64,000 bases of DNA from JAPLFM01 sp964650885 (GTDB lineage: Bacteria > Bacteroidota > Ignavibacteria > Kapaibacteriales > UBA2268), in NCBI GenBank assembly GCA_964650885.1, contig CAZYXG010000002.1:1-64000 (forward strand). Reading direction: 5' to 3'. A program made the position numbers and the translations under genes. The stretch's first letter is position 1. Each line of letters starts with the position of its first letter. Below, in pieces: positions 46,280 to 56,652 of the stretch. The notes beneath the pieces were generated by a model, which saw only the letters and a list, made by a program, of their open reading frames with translations, searched no databases and was not told the origin of the DNA.

Positions 46280-47020
46280 ATGGAATTTAACTTTTCAAAT
46301 AAAGTAGGTATTGTTACTGGTGGTGCAAAAGGAATTGGGAAAGGAATTACTCAATTTTTAGCCCAAAGTGGTGCATTGGTCTGTGTTTTCGGCAGAAGTT
46401 TGCCAGAAGGCGATTTCTTCGATAATGCAGAATTAAATAGCAAAGTGAAATTTTACAACGTGGATGTTAGCAATTTGAAAAGCGTAACAGAAGCAGTAGA
46501 ATCAATTAAAGCAGAATTTGGAAAAATAGATTTCCTAATCAATAACGCAGGAATCACTAAAGACAATCTCGTATTGAGAATGTCCGAAGAAGATTGGGAC
46601 GCAGTATTGAATATAAATTTAAAAGGTTCATTCAATATGGCAAAAGCCGTATCGAAAGTAATGCTATCTCAACGCCAAGGCAGAATCATTAATATTGGTT
46701 CTATAGTAGGCACAACTGGCAATGCAGGACAAGTGAACTATTCAGCTTCAAAAGCTGGTATGATAGGAATGACAAAATCTTTAGCAAAAGAATTTGCATC
46801 AAGAAACATTTTAGTTAATTTAGTAGCTCCTGGATTTATCGAAACTGATATGACTTCGAAACTAAATCCTGAACAATTAGCTAAGTATGTTGAAAATATC
46901 CCTTTAAAAAGGGCTGGGCAGCCAAACGATATTGCTCGTGTGGTCGCTTTCTTTATTTCCGATTTGTCTAGCTATATAACTGGTCAAATTATCCATGTAG
47001 ATGGTGGATTAGCAATTTAA
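46280..47020 (+). CDS. fabG: 3-oxoacyl-ACP reductase
   Basis: 246 aa from ATG 46280; a TTG at 46271 is in frame. A short-chain dehydrogenase reducing 3-oxoacyl-ACP with NADPH. Motifs are the nucleotide-binding TGGAKGIGKGI, NNAGITKDN, the catalytic Ser of NIGSIVGTTGN and the Tyr/Lys pair YSASKAG. The end DGGLAI is standard. Its setting between fabD and acpP fixes the function. Confidence 0.97.
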   Translation: MEFNFSNKVGIVTGGAKGIGKGITQFLAQSGALVCVFGRSLPEGDFFDNAELNSKVKFYNVDVSNLKSVTEAVESIKAEFGKIDFLINNAGITKDNLVLRMSEEDWDAVLNINLKGSFNMAKAVSKVMLSQRQGRIINIGSIVGTTGNAGQVNYSASKAGMIGMTKSLAKEFASRNILVNLVAPGFIETDMTSKLNPEQLAKYVENIPLKRAGQPNDIARVVAFFISDLSSYITGQIIHVDGGLAI

Positions 47021-47052
47021 TATTTTTTTTCATTTTATTTTTAGGGTATATA

Positions 47053-47289
47053 ATGTCAGATATCAGAACTAAGGTTGTTGATATAATCGTTAACAAATTG
47101 GGTGTTGAACAATCGCAAGTAACAGATGAAGCATCTTTCACTTTGGATTTAGGTGCAGATTCTTTGGATACTGTTGAGTTAATCATGGAATTTGAAAAAG
47201 GTTTTGATTTGACTATCGAAGATAGTGACTCAGAAAAAATCAAAACTGTAGGCGATGTTGTTAGTTTACTTACTGAAAAATTAGGATAA
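47053..47289 (+). CDS. acpP: acyl carrier protein
   Basis: 78 aa. Carries growing acyl chains on a phosphopantetheine arm attached to Ser37 in DLGADSLDTVEL. The usual four-helix acidic sequence is complete. TTAGGG lies a few bases before the ATG as a ribosome site, consistent with the high expression expected of ACP. Confidence 0.98.
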   Translation: MSDIRTKVVDIIVNKLGVEQSQVTDEASFTLDLGADSLDTVELIMEFEKGFDLTIEDSDSEKIKTVGDVVSLLTEKLG

Positions 47290-47302
47290 TCTAAAGTTTA
47301 TT

Positions 47303-48562
47303 ATGCCAAGATATGACTTCCCAAAAGTAGTTGTTACTGGAATGGGGGCTGTTACTCCTTTGGGGAACACCCTTCAAGACTATTGGACTGGACTTATCAA
47401 TGGTGTCAGCGGTGCTGGACCAATTACTAAGTTTGATTCCAAAGACTACGACACGAAATTTGCTTGCGAAGTGAAAAACTATGATTCCGCGCTTCATATC
47501 AATAGAAAAGAAGCTGGGAGAATGGACTTATTCACTCAATATGCAATGTCTGCCACAGCTATGGCTTTGGAAGATTCTGCTTTAGACTTAGAGTCTATCG
47601 ATAGAGATAGAGTAGGTGTAATTATTGGTTCTGGTATTGGCGGAATGTGGACTTACCACACTCAGCAAGAAACTTTGTACCAAAGAGATGGAAAACCCGA
47701 TAGGATTTCTCCTTTCTTTGTGCCAATGTTAATTTCTGATATTGCCGCTGGACAAGTTGCTATTAGATGGGGATTAAAAGGACCCAACTATGCTACTGTG
47801 TCTGCTTGTGCCACTTCTTCACACTCTATTGCCGATGCTCTAATGCTTTTGCAACGCGGCGATGCCGATGTAATAGTTGCGGGCGGTAGCGAAGCTGTCG
47901 TTTGCCCAATGGGTGTTGGTGGTTTCAATGCTATGAAAGCACTATCTCGTAGAAATGACGAGCCTCTTTTGGCTTCTCGTCCTTTCGATAAAAATAGAGA
48001 TGGATTCGTGATTGGCGAAGGTGCTGGCATATTAATCTTAGAAACATTAGAACACGCTCAAGCTCGTGGGGCCAAAATCTATGCTGAATTAGCTGGATTT
48101 GGTTTGACTGACGATGCCTATCATCTAACTGGTACTGCTCCTGGCGGTGAAGGTGCTGTTCGCTCCATGCGTCAGTGCTTGAAAGATGCTGGATTGCAAC
48201 CAGAAGACATAGGATACATCAATGCTCACGGTACTTCTACTCCTGTCGGAGATAAAAGTGAATCGCAAGCTATCAATACTGTTTTTGGCGAACACGCTAA
48301 AACTGGCTTGCATGTTAGCTCCACCAAATCTATGACTGGACATTTGCTTGGTGCCGCTGGTGCTATCGAAGCGATTGCTACTGTTATGGCGATTAAGAAT
48401 GGAATTTTACCTCCAAACATTAATTATGATACAGCCGATCCAGAATGTGAAATTAATTTAGTGGCAAACACTGCTATGAAAAAAGAAGTGAAAGCTGCTA
48501 TTAGTAATACCTTCGGTTTTGGTGGACACAATGCTTCACTTTGCTTTAAAGCAATGAATTAA
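47303..48562 (+). CDS. fabF: 3-oxoacyl-ACP synthase II
   Basis: 419 aa. The elongating condensing enzyme. Active residues are Cys169 in TVSACATSSHS, the His of INAHGTSTPVGDKSE and the His of STKSMTGHLLGAAG. The C-terminal glycine-rich loop NTFGFGGHNASL is present. It follows acpP by 13 bases and precedes rnc by five. Confidence 0.97.
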   Translation: MPRYDFPKVVVTGMGAVTPLGNTLQDYWTGLINGVSGAGPITKFDSKDYDTKFACEVKNYDSALHINRKEAGRMDLFTQYAMSATAMALEDSALDLESIDRDRVGVIIGSGIGGMWTYHTQQETLYQRDGKPDRISPFFVPMLISDIAAGQVAIRWGLKGPNYATVSACATSSHSIADALMLLQRGDADVIVAGGSEAVVCPMGVGGFNAMKALSRRNDEPLLASRPFDKNRDGFVIGEGAGILILETLEHAQARGAKIYAELAGFGLTDDAYHLTGTAPGGEGAVRSMRQCLKDAGLQPEDIGYINAHGTSTPVGDKSESQAINTVFGEHAKTGLHVSSTKSMTGHLLGAAGAIEAIATVMAIKNGILPPNINYDTADPECEINLVANTAMKKEVKAAISNTFGFGGHNASLCFKAMN

Positions 48563-48567
48563 TCTCA

Positions 48568-49356
48568 ATGAGTAAAATTCAAAAAGCTATAAAACAAATT
48601 TTAGGTTTTGAAGCAAACCTTGATTACTTAGAAATCAATAAATCCAATTATGGGAAGTTTTTTCCTGTAATTGGATTTTTAAATTCTGAGCAACAAAAAG
48701 AGTTAGAAATTAAACTTAATACTAAAATTAACAACATTTCTATTTTTGAACAAGCATTAGTTCATCGTTCATACCTCCCAATTTATAAAAAACAAGAACT
48801 TGTTTCCAATGAAAGATTAGAATTTCTTGGCGATTCCATTTTCAATATGGTAGTGGCGGAATATCTTTTTTTTAAACACGAAAGTGAAAAAGAAGGTGAC
48901 TTATCTAAAATTCGCAGTTGGATTGTAAGCCGTAAATCACTTGCACTTATAGCAAAAGAGCTAAAAATTTACGAATTTATGCAAATGAGTTTTTCTGCAA
49001 AAAAACTTATTTTAAAAGGTGCAGATTCAGCACTTGCCGATACAATAGAAGCACTTATAGCTGCAATTTATTTGGATTCGGGCATCAACAATGCTAAAAT
49101 GTTTATTCTTAAAGTAATGCTACCAATTCTTGAGAAACAATCTGTTTTAATTGACGATAATTTCAAATCCAAACTTCTTGAAAAATATCAAGCTGCTGGC
49201 AAAGCCAACCCAAAATATAAAATAATAGAAACCAAAGGTGCCGACCACGATAGAACTTTTATTGTTGGAGTATTCGAAGAGGAATTCCTACTTGCTAAAG
49301 GAAAAGGTCGCTCCAAAAAACTCGCTGAGCAAGAAGCAGCAAAGAATGCTTTGTGA
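48568..49356 (+). CDS. rnc: ribonuclease III
   Basis: 262 aa. A double-strand-specific endoribonuclease that processes rRNA and other structured RNAs. The signature NERLEFLGDS (81-90) and the second acidic cluster ADTIEALIAAIYLDSG give the metal-binding active site. A double-stranded RNA-binding domain lies at the C-terminus (LLEKYQAAGKANPKYKI to KKLAEQEAAKNAL). An N-terminal extension of about 50 residues precedes the catalytic domain. The acpP-fabF-rnc order is widely conserved. Confidence 0.95.
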   Translation: MSKIQKAIKQILGFEANLDYLEINKSNYGKFFPVIGFLNSEQQKELEIKLNTKINNISIFEQALVHRSYLPIYKKQELVSNERLEFLGDSIFNMVVAEYLFFKHESEKEGDLSKIRSWIVSRKSLALIAKELKIYEFMQMSFSAKKLILKGADSALADTIEALIAAIYLDSGINNAKMFILKVMLPILEKQSVLIDDNFKSKLLEKYQAAGKANPKYKIIETKGADHDRTFIVGVFEEEFLLAKGKGRSKKLAEQEAAKNAL

Positions 49357-49417
49357 GATTTTCAATTTCAATTTCTGATATAAATTTAAAATCAGATATA
49401 TTTCTCTGAAACATCTC

Positions 49418-49450
49418 AAAAAAAGCCCTGCATTTTAGATAAAGCAGGGC
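49418..49450 (-). terminator. Rho-independent terminator of the M2 peptidase gene
   Basis: A 7-bp GC-rich stem GCCCTGC (49425-49431) / GCAGGGC (49444-49450) has seven A's on its left. On the minus strand this is a hairpin followed by a T-tract, placed 27 bases after the peptidase stop. It may also end the rnc transcript less efficiently. Confidence 0.8.
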
Positions 49451-49477
49451 ATAAATTAGTTGATTCTGAAATACATT

Positions 49478-51313
49478 TTATTTCATTTGATCAGGCAATG
49501 TGTAAGTTCTGCCTTGGTTTACTTTTTTCAAATAAACCATTAATGGTGAGAAATAGTTTACCAATGGTTTTGCTGAAAAATCACTACCAATGTTCTTTTT
49601 CAAGTGGTCTCTCCAATCAACACTTGCTCCAGGATACATCAAGTTTTTGATGAACTTACCAACTTCTTTATTTCCCCAATAGTTAGTAGCGTGTGGGTCT
49701 TGCTTCAAGATTTTAGTAGCAATATGCTCGTGGATTTGGAATAACAGAACTGTACTCATTGAGTAATCATAGTATTGAGCTGCATCGTCATTAATGTGAG
49801 TTTTTGATGCTGCATCGCAAAATTGTTCGCCACGTTCACTTGGTGGCACTATACCTTGATATTTCTTAACAAGCTCCCACCATTTGGCATTGTATTGATT
49901 TTTAGGAATTTTATTTGAATAAAGTTCCCATTCAAAATCAGTCATAACTCCAGATCCCCAAGGGATTAGAACTATGTAGTTAAGTGCTTCTTTCAAAAGC
50001 ATTTGAGTTTCGTCTGTTTGCACATTTGCAGGAATCAGTCCCAAACCAGCTAAAAATGGTTTTTGCATAGAAGCAAGTCCCATCATTGTGCCCATTGCTT
50101 CATGGTAAGCTCTGTTAGCTCCGCCACGCAATATTAAAGGCACATCTGGGTTTGAATATGAAATGTAGTAATAAATGTGTCCAAGTTCGTGCAATGTAGT
50201 TTCCCACCATTCAGTATTCGGTACGATACTCATCAGCGAGCGAACATCGTTGTCGTTATTCAAGTGCCAAGCAGATGCGTGGTTATTCTTTTTGTAGCCA
50301 GCTCCAGCAGGCACTGGATATAAGCTAGATTTTTCGTAGAATGTTTTTGGCAAAGCAGGGAAGCCTAAGCTTTTATAGAATTCCTCACCTTGGGTTACTA
50401 TCCATTCTGCACCTTTTTCTTTCAAAACTGGGTCAATGTCAATTCCTTTTACATCAACCATAGCAGACCAATCTTGTCCCCAACGGTTTGGTAGCCAATG
50501 AGCTGGCAAATATTCTGGGACAGGCTGATTATACTTAGCTGCCAATTCATAGCGAGCCCAAGTGTGCAACTCACGATAAAGAGGCCAAACATCACGAATC
50601 ATATCTTGAGTGATTTTGCGTAGTTCTTCAGTTGTCAAGCCGTATTCCGCCACTTGGTAATTGAAGAAATCTTTATAGCCAAGCCCTTGCACTGAACCAT
50701 TGCGAAGGTTTTGCAGGTTTTCTAAGCCATCTTTCAGCACAGTGCCTACTTCTTTGCTGGCTTCCCAAGCTTTTTGGCGTTCCACTAAGTTAGTATTCTT
50801 ATTTAGTATTTCATCAAGTTGGTTAGTAGAAACAGGTTTGCCGTTTAATTTGAATTCATAGCCAAATAGCTTTTTAGTTTGTTGAGTCTCAGCTTCAATT
50901 TTTTTCTGAACTATATCGAAACTAATTTCTGGGCTACCACCAGCCATAAATAAAATTGCTTCAAGCTGTTTCACTTGAATTGGGGTCAAGTCATTTTTAA
51001 ATTCCAAAAAGCGTTTTGCCGATCCAATGTTCAATTTGCTACCAGCAAACTTTGCAAATGCTTTTTTGGCTTCGTCAGCAATTTTCGGAGTAATTGTGTC
51101 GCCTTCCACAATTTTAGTATTCAATGTCCATTCGGCTTCTTGAGCGGCAATCAAATATTTCTGAAAATCTTTGTTATAGACAGTCAAATATTGCTGCACA
51201 GAATCTTGCATGTATTTGCCAGAAAGTGCCTTGCCTTCTTTCATATTGCAAGCTGAAAATGATAGCGAAAAAGCTAAAATTACAATTGCACTAAGTTTTC
51301 CAAATTTAATCAT
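49478..51313 (-). CDS. M2-family (ACE-like) zinc dipeptidyl carboxypeptidase, lipoprotein
   Basis: 611 aa from ATG 51313; ATG 51346 adds 11 residues ahead of the signal. The N-terminus (KLSAIVILAFSLSFSAC) looks like a lipoprotein signal with a loose lipobox. The zinc site is HELGH, in LHELGHIYYYISY, with the third ligand in NRAYHEAMG, the same arrangement as angiotensin-converting enzyme. Family relatives remove dipeptides from peptide C-termini. The protein probably faces the periplasm or cell surface and serves peptide scavenging. It is divergent from recG, with a gap of about 95 bases. Confidence 0.88.
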   Translation of the reverse strand: MIKFGKLSAIVILAFSLSFSACNMKEGKALSGKYMQDSVQQYLTVYNKDFQKYLIAAQEAEWTLNTKIVEGDTITPKIADEAKKAFAKFAGSKLNIGSAKRFLEFKNDLTPIQVKQLEAILFMAGGSPEISFDIVQKKIEAETQQTKKLFGYEFKLNGKPVSTNQLDEILNKNTNLVERQKAWEASKEVGTVLKDGLENLQNLRNGSVQGLGYKDFFNYQVAEYGLTTEELRKITQDMIRDVWPLYRELHTWARYELAAKYNQPVPEYLPAHWLPNRWGQDWSAMVDVKGIDIDPVLKEKGAEWIVTQGEEFYKSLGFPALPKTFYEKSSLYPVPAGAGYKKNNHASAWHLNNDNDVRSLMSIVPNTEWWETTLHELGHIYYYISYSNPDVPLILRGGANRAYHEAMGTMMGLASMQKPFLAGLGLIPANVQTDETQMLLKEALNYIVLIPWGSGVMTDFEWELYSNKIPKNQYNAKWWELVKKYQGIVPPSERGEQFCDAASKTHINDDAAQYYDYSMSTVLLFQIHEHIATKILKQDPHATNYWGNKEVGKFIKNLMYPGASVDWRDHLKKNIGSDFSAKPLVNYFSPLMVYLKKVNQGRTYTLPDQMK

Positions 51314-51408
51314 ATTAAACTTATTTTCGTTAGTTAATAAAAACATTTAAGCAATTTAAGAATTGCTTTTTAATTTAGGAAGAAAGTTTTTGAGCATTTG
51401 GATTTAAT

Positions 51409-53637
51409 TTGTCTGAAATTAGAAATATTGATGAGATAACATATTTGAAAGGAGTGGGCCCGAAGCGAGCAGAAATCTTGCTTTCAGAGGGTATTAGCTC
51501 CATTCAGGATTTGATTTACTATTTTCCACGCACCTACATAAATAGGAAAAGTTCTTCATCTATTAAAGATTTGCACAACCAACTCAAAAATCAAATTTTT
51601 GAGATTGAAATGAATGCTGAAAAATTAATTCCTGAAAAATTACTTCGCAGCGAGGTTTCTATAATTGGCGATGTGAAAGAGAAAGTCCTTAGAAAATTTG
51701 GAAAGAACAAAACTATATTGTCTATTACAGTTAGCGATAGGAGTAACGCAAAGGCATTTCTTACTTTTTTCAATAGGGCTGAATATTTTTCTAAAGCATA
51801 TAACGAGGGCGATAAGCTACTGATTAGTGGCAAACCAGAGATTGATAATTTCGGACTGAAATTCGTACACCCTGAAATTGAAATATTTGATGAAGAAGAA
51901 ATTCAATCTTTCGAGGATAATAAGATTTTACCTCAGTATAGAGTTTCAGAGCTAATGAATAAAGTTGGCCTAAATTCGAGATTGATTCGAAATATTGTTA
52001 AGCCCTTATTAGAAAAATATTTAAAATTTGCCGAAGAAACCTTAAATCAAGAAACAATTGATAAATTTGGCTTTTTGAGCATAAAAGAGACTATTCAAAA
52101 TTTGCATTTCCCCACAAATGATGAATTGCTCGAAAAAGCTAAGAATAGATTGAAGTTTGAAGAATTATTCTATTATCAGTTGAATTTATTGATTACCAAA
52201 AAGAGCTTGACTAAAATTGAAAAAGGTGTAATGTTTGGAAAGAAAAGCCATTCTGCTCGGCTTGTCTATGAGAATTTACCTTTTGAACTAACCAAAGACC
52301 AAAAGAAAGTATTGAACGAAATTGCTGCCGACACTAAATCTGGCAAAAGTATGAATAGACTGCTACAAGGCGATGTTGGTTCTGGGAAAACAATTGTTTC
52401 CATTTTTGCGGCATTGATGGCTCTTGATAATGGCTATCAAGTAGTAATGATGGCACCAACGGAAATTTTGGCAGAGCAGCACTTTAAGAATTTCCAAAAC
52501 TTCATTGCAAATACAAATTATCAATTGGAAATGCTAACTGGCAGTTTAACCAAAAAGCAAAAGAATGCTGTAGTGGAACGCATAATGACTGCTGAACCTA
52601 TGGTTATTATTGGCACACATGCCCTTTTCCAAGAGCAAATTACTTATGGCAAACTTGGTTTGATATTAATAGATGAGCAGCATAGATTTGGAGTTTTGCA
52701 AAGAGCTGAGCTTAAAAAGCTTGCAAAAGATACTTTGCCCAATGATGAAAACCCGCATATACTTGTGATGACAGCTACTCCAATACCACGCACGCTAACA
52801 ATGAGCGTATTTGGAGATTTGGATTTATCCATTATCAAAACTATGCCTTCGAACAGAATTGCAATCAAAACAAAGGTTTGGTACGAAAGCAAAATTGATG
52901 TGGTTTATCAATTAATTAGAGATGAAATTACTCTCGGCAGGCAAGCATTCATTGTTTATCCGCTTGTGGAAGTATCGGAAAAACTTGAGCTCAAATCTGC
53001 CGTTGAAAACTACGAAATGATTTCTAAGCAAATCTTTCCAGAATTGAAATGTGGATTATTGCACGGGCAAATGAGTTCGCAAGAAAAAGAAGAAGTGATG
53101 GATAGCTTCAAAAGAGGTGAATTTCAAATATTAATTTCCACTACTGTGATAGAAGTTGGAATTGACATAGCAAATGCAAGTATAATGGTAATTCAAAATG
53201 CTGAGCGATTTGGTTTGTCGCAGCTACACCAATTGAGAGGTAGAGTTGGGCGTGGAAGCGAACAGTCATATTGCATTTTGATGACTAAAGATCATTTTGA
53301 ATATCAAATTAAAGACAAAAGTAAGAAAGACTTCGAAAAGAAAGCAGCAATAATTCGATTGAAAACTATGGAAGAAACAAACGATGGCTTTGTTATTTCC
53401 GAAGTTGATTTGAAATTGCGTGGACCTGGCGATGTACTTGGCACAAAGCAATCTGGAGTGCCAGACTTTAAATACGCTTCATTGATAGACGATGTGGAAC
53501 TAATGGAACAAGCAAGTAAATATGCTAAAGAACTTATAAACCTAGACCCTGAGCTTGAGAAAAATGAAAATGAGTTGATTAGTAAAACTTATCAAAAACT
53601 TTATAAGCGATTCAGCCATCTTGGAAATATTGCATAA
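51409..53637 (+). CDS. recG: ATP-dependent DNA helicase RecG
   Basis: 742 aa read from TTG 51409, since the family start (ITYLKGVGPKRAEILLSEGI) follows directly and no ATG is nearby. RecG remodels stalled forks and branched DNA. An N-terminal wedge/OB domain (about 60-170) precedes the helicase core: Walker A GDVGSGKT, the DEQH box DEQHRFG, TATPIPRT, and QLRGRVGRG in motif VI. It is slightly longer than E. coli RecG (693 aa). A terminator follows. Confidence 0.95.
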   Translation: MSEIRNIDEITYLKGVGPKRAEILLSEGISSIQDLIYYFPRTYINRKSSSSIKDLHNQLKNQIFEIEMNAEKLIPEKLLRSEVSIIGDVKEKVLRKFGKNKTILSITVSDRSNAKAFLTFFNRAEYFSKAYNEGDKLLISGKPEIDNFGLKFVHPEIEIFDEEEIQSFEDNKILPQYRVSELMNKVGLNSRLIRNIVKPLLEKYLKFAEETLNQETIDKFGFLSIKETIQNLHFPTNDELLEKAKNRLKFEELFYYQLNLLITKKSLTKIEKGVMFGKKSHSARLVYENLPFELTKDQKKVLNEIAADTKSGKSMNRLLQGDVGSGKTIVSIFAALMALDNGYQVVMMAPTEILAEQHFKNFQNFIANTNYQLEMLTGSLTKKQKNAVVERIMTAEPMVIIGTHALFQEQITYGKLGLILIDEQHRFGVLQRAELKKLAKDTLPNDENPHILVMTATPIPRTLTMSVFGDLDLSIIKTMPSNRIAIKTKVWYESKIDVVYQLIRDEITLGRQAFIVYPLVEVSEKLELKSAVENYEMISKQIFPELKCGLLHGQMSSQEKEEVMDSFKRGEFQILISTTVIEVGIDIANASIMVIQNAERFGLSQLHQLRGRVGRGSEQSYCILMTKDHFEYQIKDKSKKDFEKKAAIIRLKTMEETNDGFVISEVDLKLRGPGDVLGTKQSGVPDFKYASLIDDVELMEQASKYAKELINLDPELEKNENELISKTYQKLYKRFSHLGNIA

Positions 53638-53639
53638 AA

Positions 53640-53670
53640 AAAGGGGTTTCTAATTTATAGAAACCCCTTT
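53640..53670. terminator. bidirectional terminator between recG and the BACON-like lipoprotein
   Basis: An 11-bp stem AAAGGGGTTTC (53640-53650) / GAAACCCCTTT (53660-53670) with a 9-base loop overlaps an A-run on the left. It can end recG and, read leftward, the convergent lipoprotein gene, where the A-run becomes a T-tract. Confidence 0.8.
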
Positions 53671-53693
53671 CGATTTATTCAAGATTTTGAAGA

Positions 53694-54872
53694 TTAGTTC
53701 AAATCTACTTGGTAAGATTTTTGTGATTGAGACAAAATGTAACGTTTGTTTACAGCATCAATTTTATATCTAAATCTAACGATAGTCATAATTGCTTTAC
53801 TGCTTCCTTTTTTAACCTGACCCATTTGAATACTAGTGAATTTAACTAATTCAGCGTCATCGTTAACAACTAGTGATTGTAATCTGAAAGTAGTATCGTT
53901 GACTCCAGCCATCACCACAAACACGCTATCATCGGTAGCTGGAGTTTTTTCCCAAATTATACCTTGAGTTGCTGATGTTTGAATAATAGGTGGTTGAGGG
54001 AAGAATGATATCGGTGAAACAGACAAGATGCTATCTATAAAAGTTCCATTTTTATTTGTAAATTGAAATTTGTGATAAAAAATATCATCGAATGTTGCAT
54101 TTGCTATTGGTTTTGAAATCTTTTGTATTGTTCCAGCAATACTTGCCATTGCTGAATTATAGTAATTGAAATTTATAGTCGGAACGTCTAAGCTTTGTCC
54201 ATTTTCTTTTAAAATTACTGAAAATGAGCCATTTGAATTAAACACACCATTTGAGTTGTCTATGTTGTAAACAACGCAATCCATTGTAGTGTCTTTAAGT
54301 TTATCATCATATCTAAATCTATCTTTAACATAATTAACACAAATACTCCCAGTAAGTGAGTAGTCATTTTTCAAATAGTTAGGTAAGAATTTCACAGCAT
54401 TACCTACTTGAGTTGATACAACTTCATTGTAATTAGGAATTCTAGTCGCTTTAATAACTAATTTTTTAATTGAATCAACTTGGATTATACCAGATTTTTT
54501 TTCTGCTTCAGTAAGAGCAGGAAATATATGGAAATATAAAGTGTCGTAGTTATCACCAAAATCAATTTGGGATCTATTGATGGTTACTTCGATATCTTTC
54601 TCAGTATTGCCACCTTGTATGTTAAACTCAATCCATCTATTTGTAGCATTTTTCTCAATTTTCCATCCATAAGATTCAGTTGGTTTTACGAATTTTATTT
54701 TAATAATCTTCAAAGTCTCTGTCTGACCAAAGTCCAATAAAGACTGATCCAAAGTGAAATCTTTACCATCGCTTGTGATTGGTGTAGCCTCATTGCTACA
54801 AGAAGGTATTACTAATGCTAAAACCACAAATAGCATTAATAAATAGCTCATATTTTTTAACTTACTTTTCAT
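53694..54872 (-). CDS. lipoprotein with BACON-like domain
   Basis: 392 aa. The lipoprotein signal ends at VIPSC (Cys25). Residues about 38-130 look like a BACON-type beta-sandwich (QSLLDFGQTETLKIIKIKF..., NRWIEFNIQGGNTEKDIEVTINRSQIDFGD). BACON is a Bacteroidota domain thought to bind carbohydrate or mucin. The C-terminal two-thirds is beta-rich and unrecognised. It stands alone and convergent to recG, with 278 AT-rich bases without features before mgtE. A surface-exposed binding role is inferred from the domain only. Confidence 0.65.
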   Translation of the reverse strand: MKSKLKNMSYLLMLFVVLALVIPSCSNEATPITSDGKDFTLDQSLLDFGQTETLKIIKIKFVKPTESYGWKIEKNATNRWIEFNIQGGNTEKDIEVTINRSQIDFGDNYDTLYFHIFPALTEAEKKSGIIQVDSIKKLVIKATRIPNYNEVVSTQVGNAVKFLPNYLKNDYSLTGSICVNYVKDRFRYDDKLKDTTMDCVVYNIDNSNGVFNSNGSFSVILKENGQSLDVPTINFNYYNSAMASIAGTIQKISKPIANATFDDIFYHKFQFTNKNGTFIDSILSVSPISFFPQPPIIQTSATQGIIWEKTPATDDSVFVVMAGVNDTTFRLQSLVVNDDAELVKFTSIQMGQVKKGSSKAIMTIVRFRYKIDAVNKRYILSQSQKSYQVDLN

Positions 54873-55150
54873 AAATAACCTTTTTATTTGAAAATGATTT
54901 GCAATTTAACAATTTAACTGCAAAAAACAATATTCACTGATGAGCATCAAAGATTAACATAAAATTAATTTTGGAACAATTTGAATATTGTAGTAGATTT
55001 GAACTCAATTAACTTACAAAAGACAAATTTGTTACTTCCCAGTTGAAAAATATTCAAATTTCTTTAGATTAGTTCTTCCTACAAGAAGAACAATTTTTGT
55101 TTTTAATCAATCGCAAATAACTGATTTCCAACTATTTAGGACTCTGCGTT

Positions 55151-56533
55151 ATGTATGGTAAATTAATGAGACCTGAACTAGTGGAACTTATTGGCAATAA
55201 GAACTTCGCTACTATAAAAGAGCTTTTTGTCGAAATGCACCCTTCGGAAATTGCCGATCTAATTTCTGATATTGATGATGATACATTAAAATTAATTCTA
55301 TTTAGACTATTAACGCAAGATATAGCTTCCGATACATTCACTTATTTTGAATCTGAAGAGCAACACGACTTACTTAAAATGATGGGTCGTGAAGAATCTG
55401 GTGTAATTCTGAATGAGATGTTTGCCGATGATAGAACGAAACTTTTAGAAGATTTACCTGCAAATGTTGTGCGAGAGTTGATAGCTCAGCTTAGCCCAGC
55501 GGAAAGACTTATTGCTGTAAATTTGCTCAACTATCCTGACGATTCTGTTGGCAGATTGATGACGAGCGAGTATATTGCTATAATAGAAGATATGACTGTG
55601 ATAGAATGTTTGCACTATATTCGTGAGCATGGAAGAGATTCTGAAACAATGAACATGCTCTATGTTGTCGATACCAATGGGGTTTTAATTGACGATATTA
55701 GAATTAGAGATTTACTGCTTTCTCCATTGAATAGAACTATTCACGATATTCGAGATGACCAATTTATAGCATTGGAAGCAAATCAGCCACAAGAGGAAGC
55801 ACTAAAAAGATTTAAACAATACGATAGATTTGCATTGCCTGTAGTTGATTCACAAGGCAAACTTGTGGGTATCGTTACTTCCGATGACGTGTTAGATGTT
55901 TCCGAAGAAGAGGCTACCGAAGATATTCATAAGTTAGGCGGTATGGAGGCATTGGAAGATTCATATTTGAATACTCCAATACTTGAAATGATAAAAAAGC
56001 GTGGCGGTTGGTTAGTTATTTTATTTTTATCGGAAATGCTTACAGCAACTGCTATGGCACATTTCGATACTCAGTTGCAAAAAGCAGTAGTTTTGTCATT
56101 CTTCATCCCTTTGATTATGTCCAGTGGCGGGAATTCTGGCTCTCAAGCTGCTTCACTTATGGTGAGAGCTTTAGCTGTTGGCGATGTAGAGTTGCAAGAC
56201 TGGTGGCAAGTATTCAAACGAGAAATTATTTCTGGCTTGGTGCTTGGCTTAATGCTTGGTGGATTGGGAATGCTTAGAATAGTACTTTGGTCTATTGCAA
56301 GTCCAATCTATGGAGAACATTACGTACTGCTTGGTCTCACTGTTGGAATATCATTAGTAGGCATAGTGCTTTGGGGAACTATCAATGGTTCGATGCTACC
56401 ATTTTTAATGCAGAAATTAGGATTTGACCCAGCTTCATCGTCAGCTCCATTTGTTGCCACTATGGTGGACGTAACAGGTATTGTGATTTATTTCACAGTA
56501 GCCACATTGATTCTAACTGGAACAATACTTTAG
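55151..56533 (+). CDS. mgtE: magnesium transporter MgtE
   Basis: 460 aa. A Mg2+ channel gated by cytosolic Mg2+. The order is the MgtE_N helical repeat domain (about 10-135), two CBS domains (about 140-265; the second contains DRFALPVVDSQGKLVGIVTSDDVLDV), the plug helix, then five membrane helices. The pore region includes MSSGGNSGSQAASLMVRALA and the fifth-helix segment FVATMVDVTGIVIYFTVA, where Asp is the Mg2+-binding residue of the pore. All parts are present. Likely monocistronic. Confidence 0.94.
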   Translation: MYGKLMRPELVELIGNKNFATIKELFVEMHPSEIADLISDIDDDTLKLILFRLLTQDIASDTFTYFESEEQHDLLKMMGREESGVILNEMFADDRTKLLEDLPANVVRELIAQLSPAERLIAVNLLNYPDDSVGRLMTSEYIAIIEDMTVIECLHYIREHGRDSETMNMLYVVDTNGVLIDDIRIRDLLLSPLNRTIHDIRDDQFIALEANQPQEEALKRFKQYDRFALPVVDSQGKLVGIVTSDDVLDVSEEEATEDIHKLGGMEALEDSYLNTPILEMIKKRGGWLVILFLSEMLTATAMAHFDTQLQKAVVLSFFIPLIMSSGGNSGSQAASLMVRALAVGDVELQDWWQVFKREIISGLVLGLMLGGLGMLRIVLWSIASPIYGEHYVLLGLTVGISLVGIVLWGTINGSMLPFLMQKLGFDPASSSAPFVATMVDVTGIVIYFTVATLILTGTIL

Positions 56534-56652
56534 TAAGAATCTTTAATGCAAAACTTCTCACAATCATAACTTATAAATCATCACACATAAATCAACTATT
56601 TTTTCTTAATTTTAGTCTTTAAAATTAACGAAAAATCTAAATAAGGTAAAGA

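Noticed and set aside
49425..49450. Hairpin considered as a rightward terminator for rnc
   Set aside because: The T-tract is only on the minus strand, so its main role should be for the M2 peptidase transcript.
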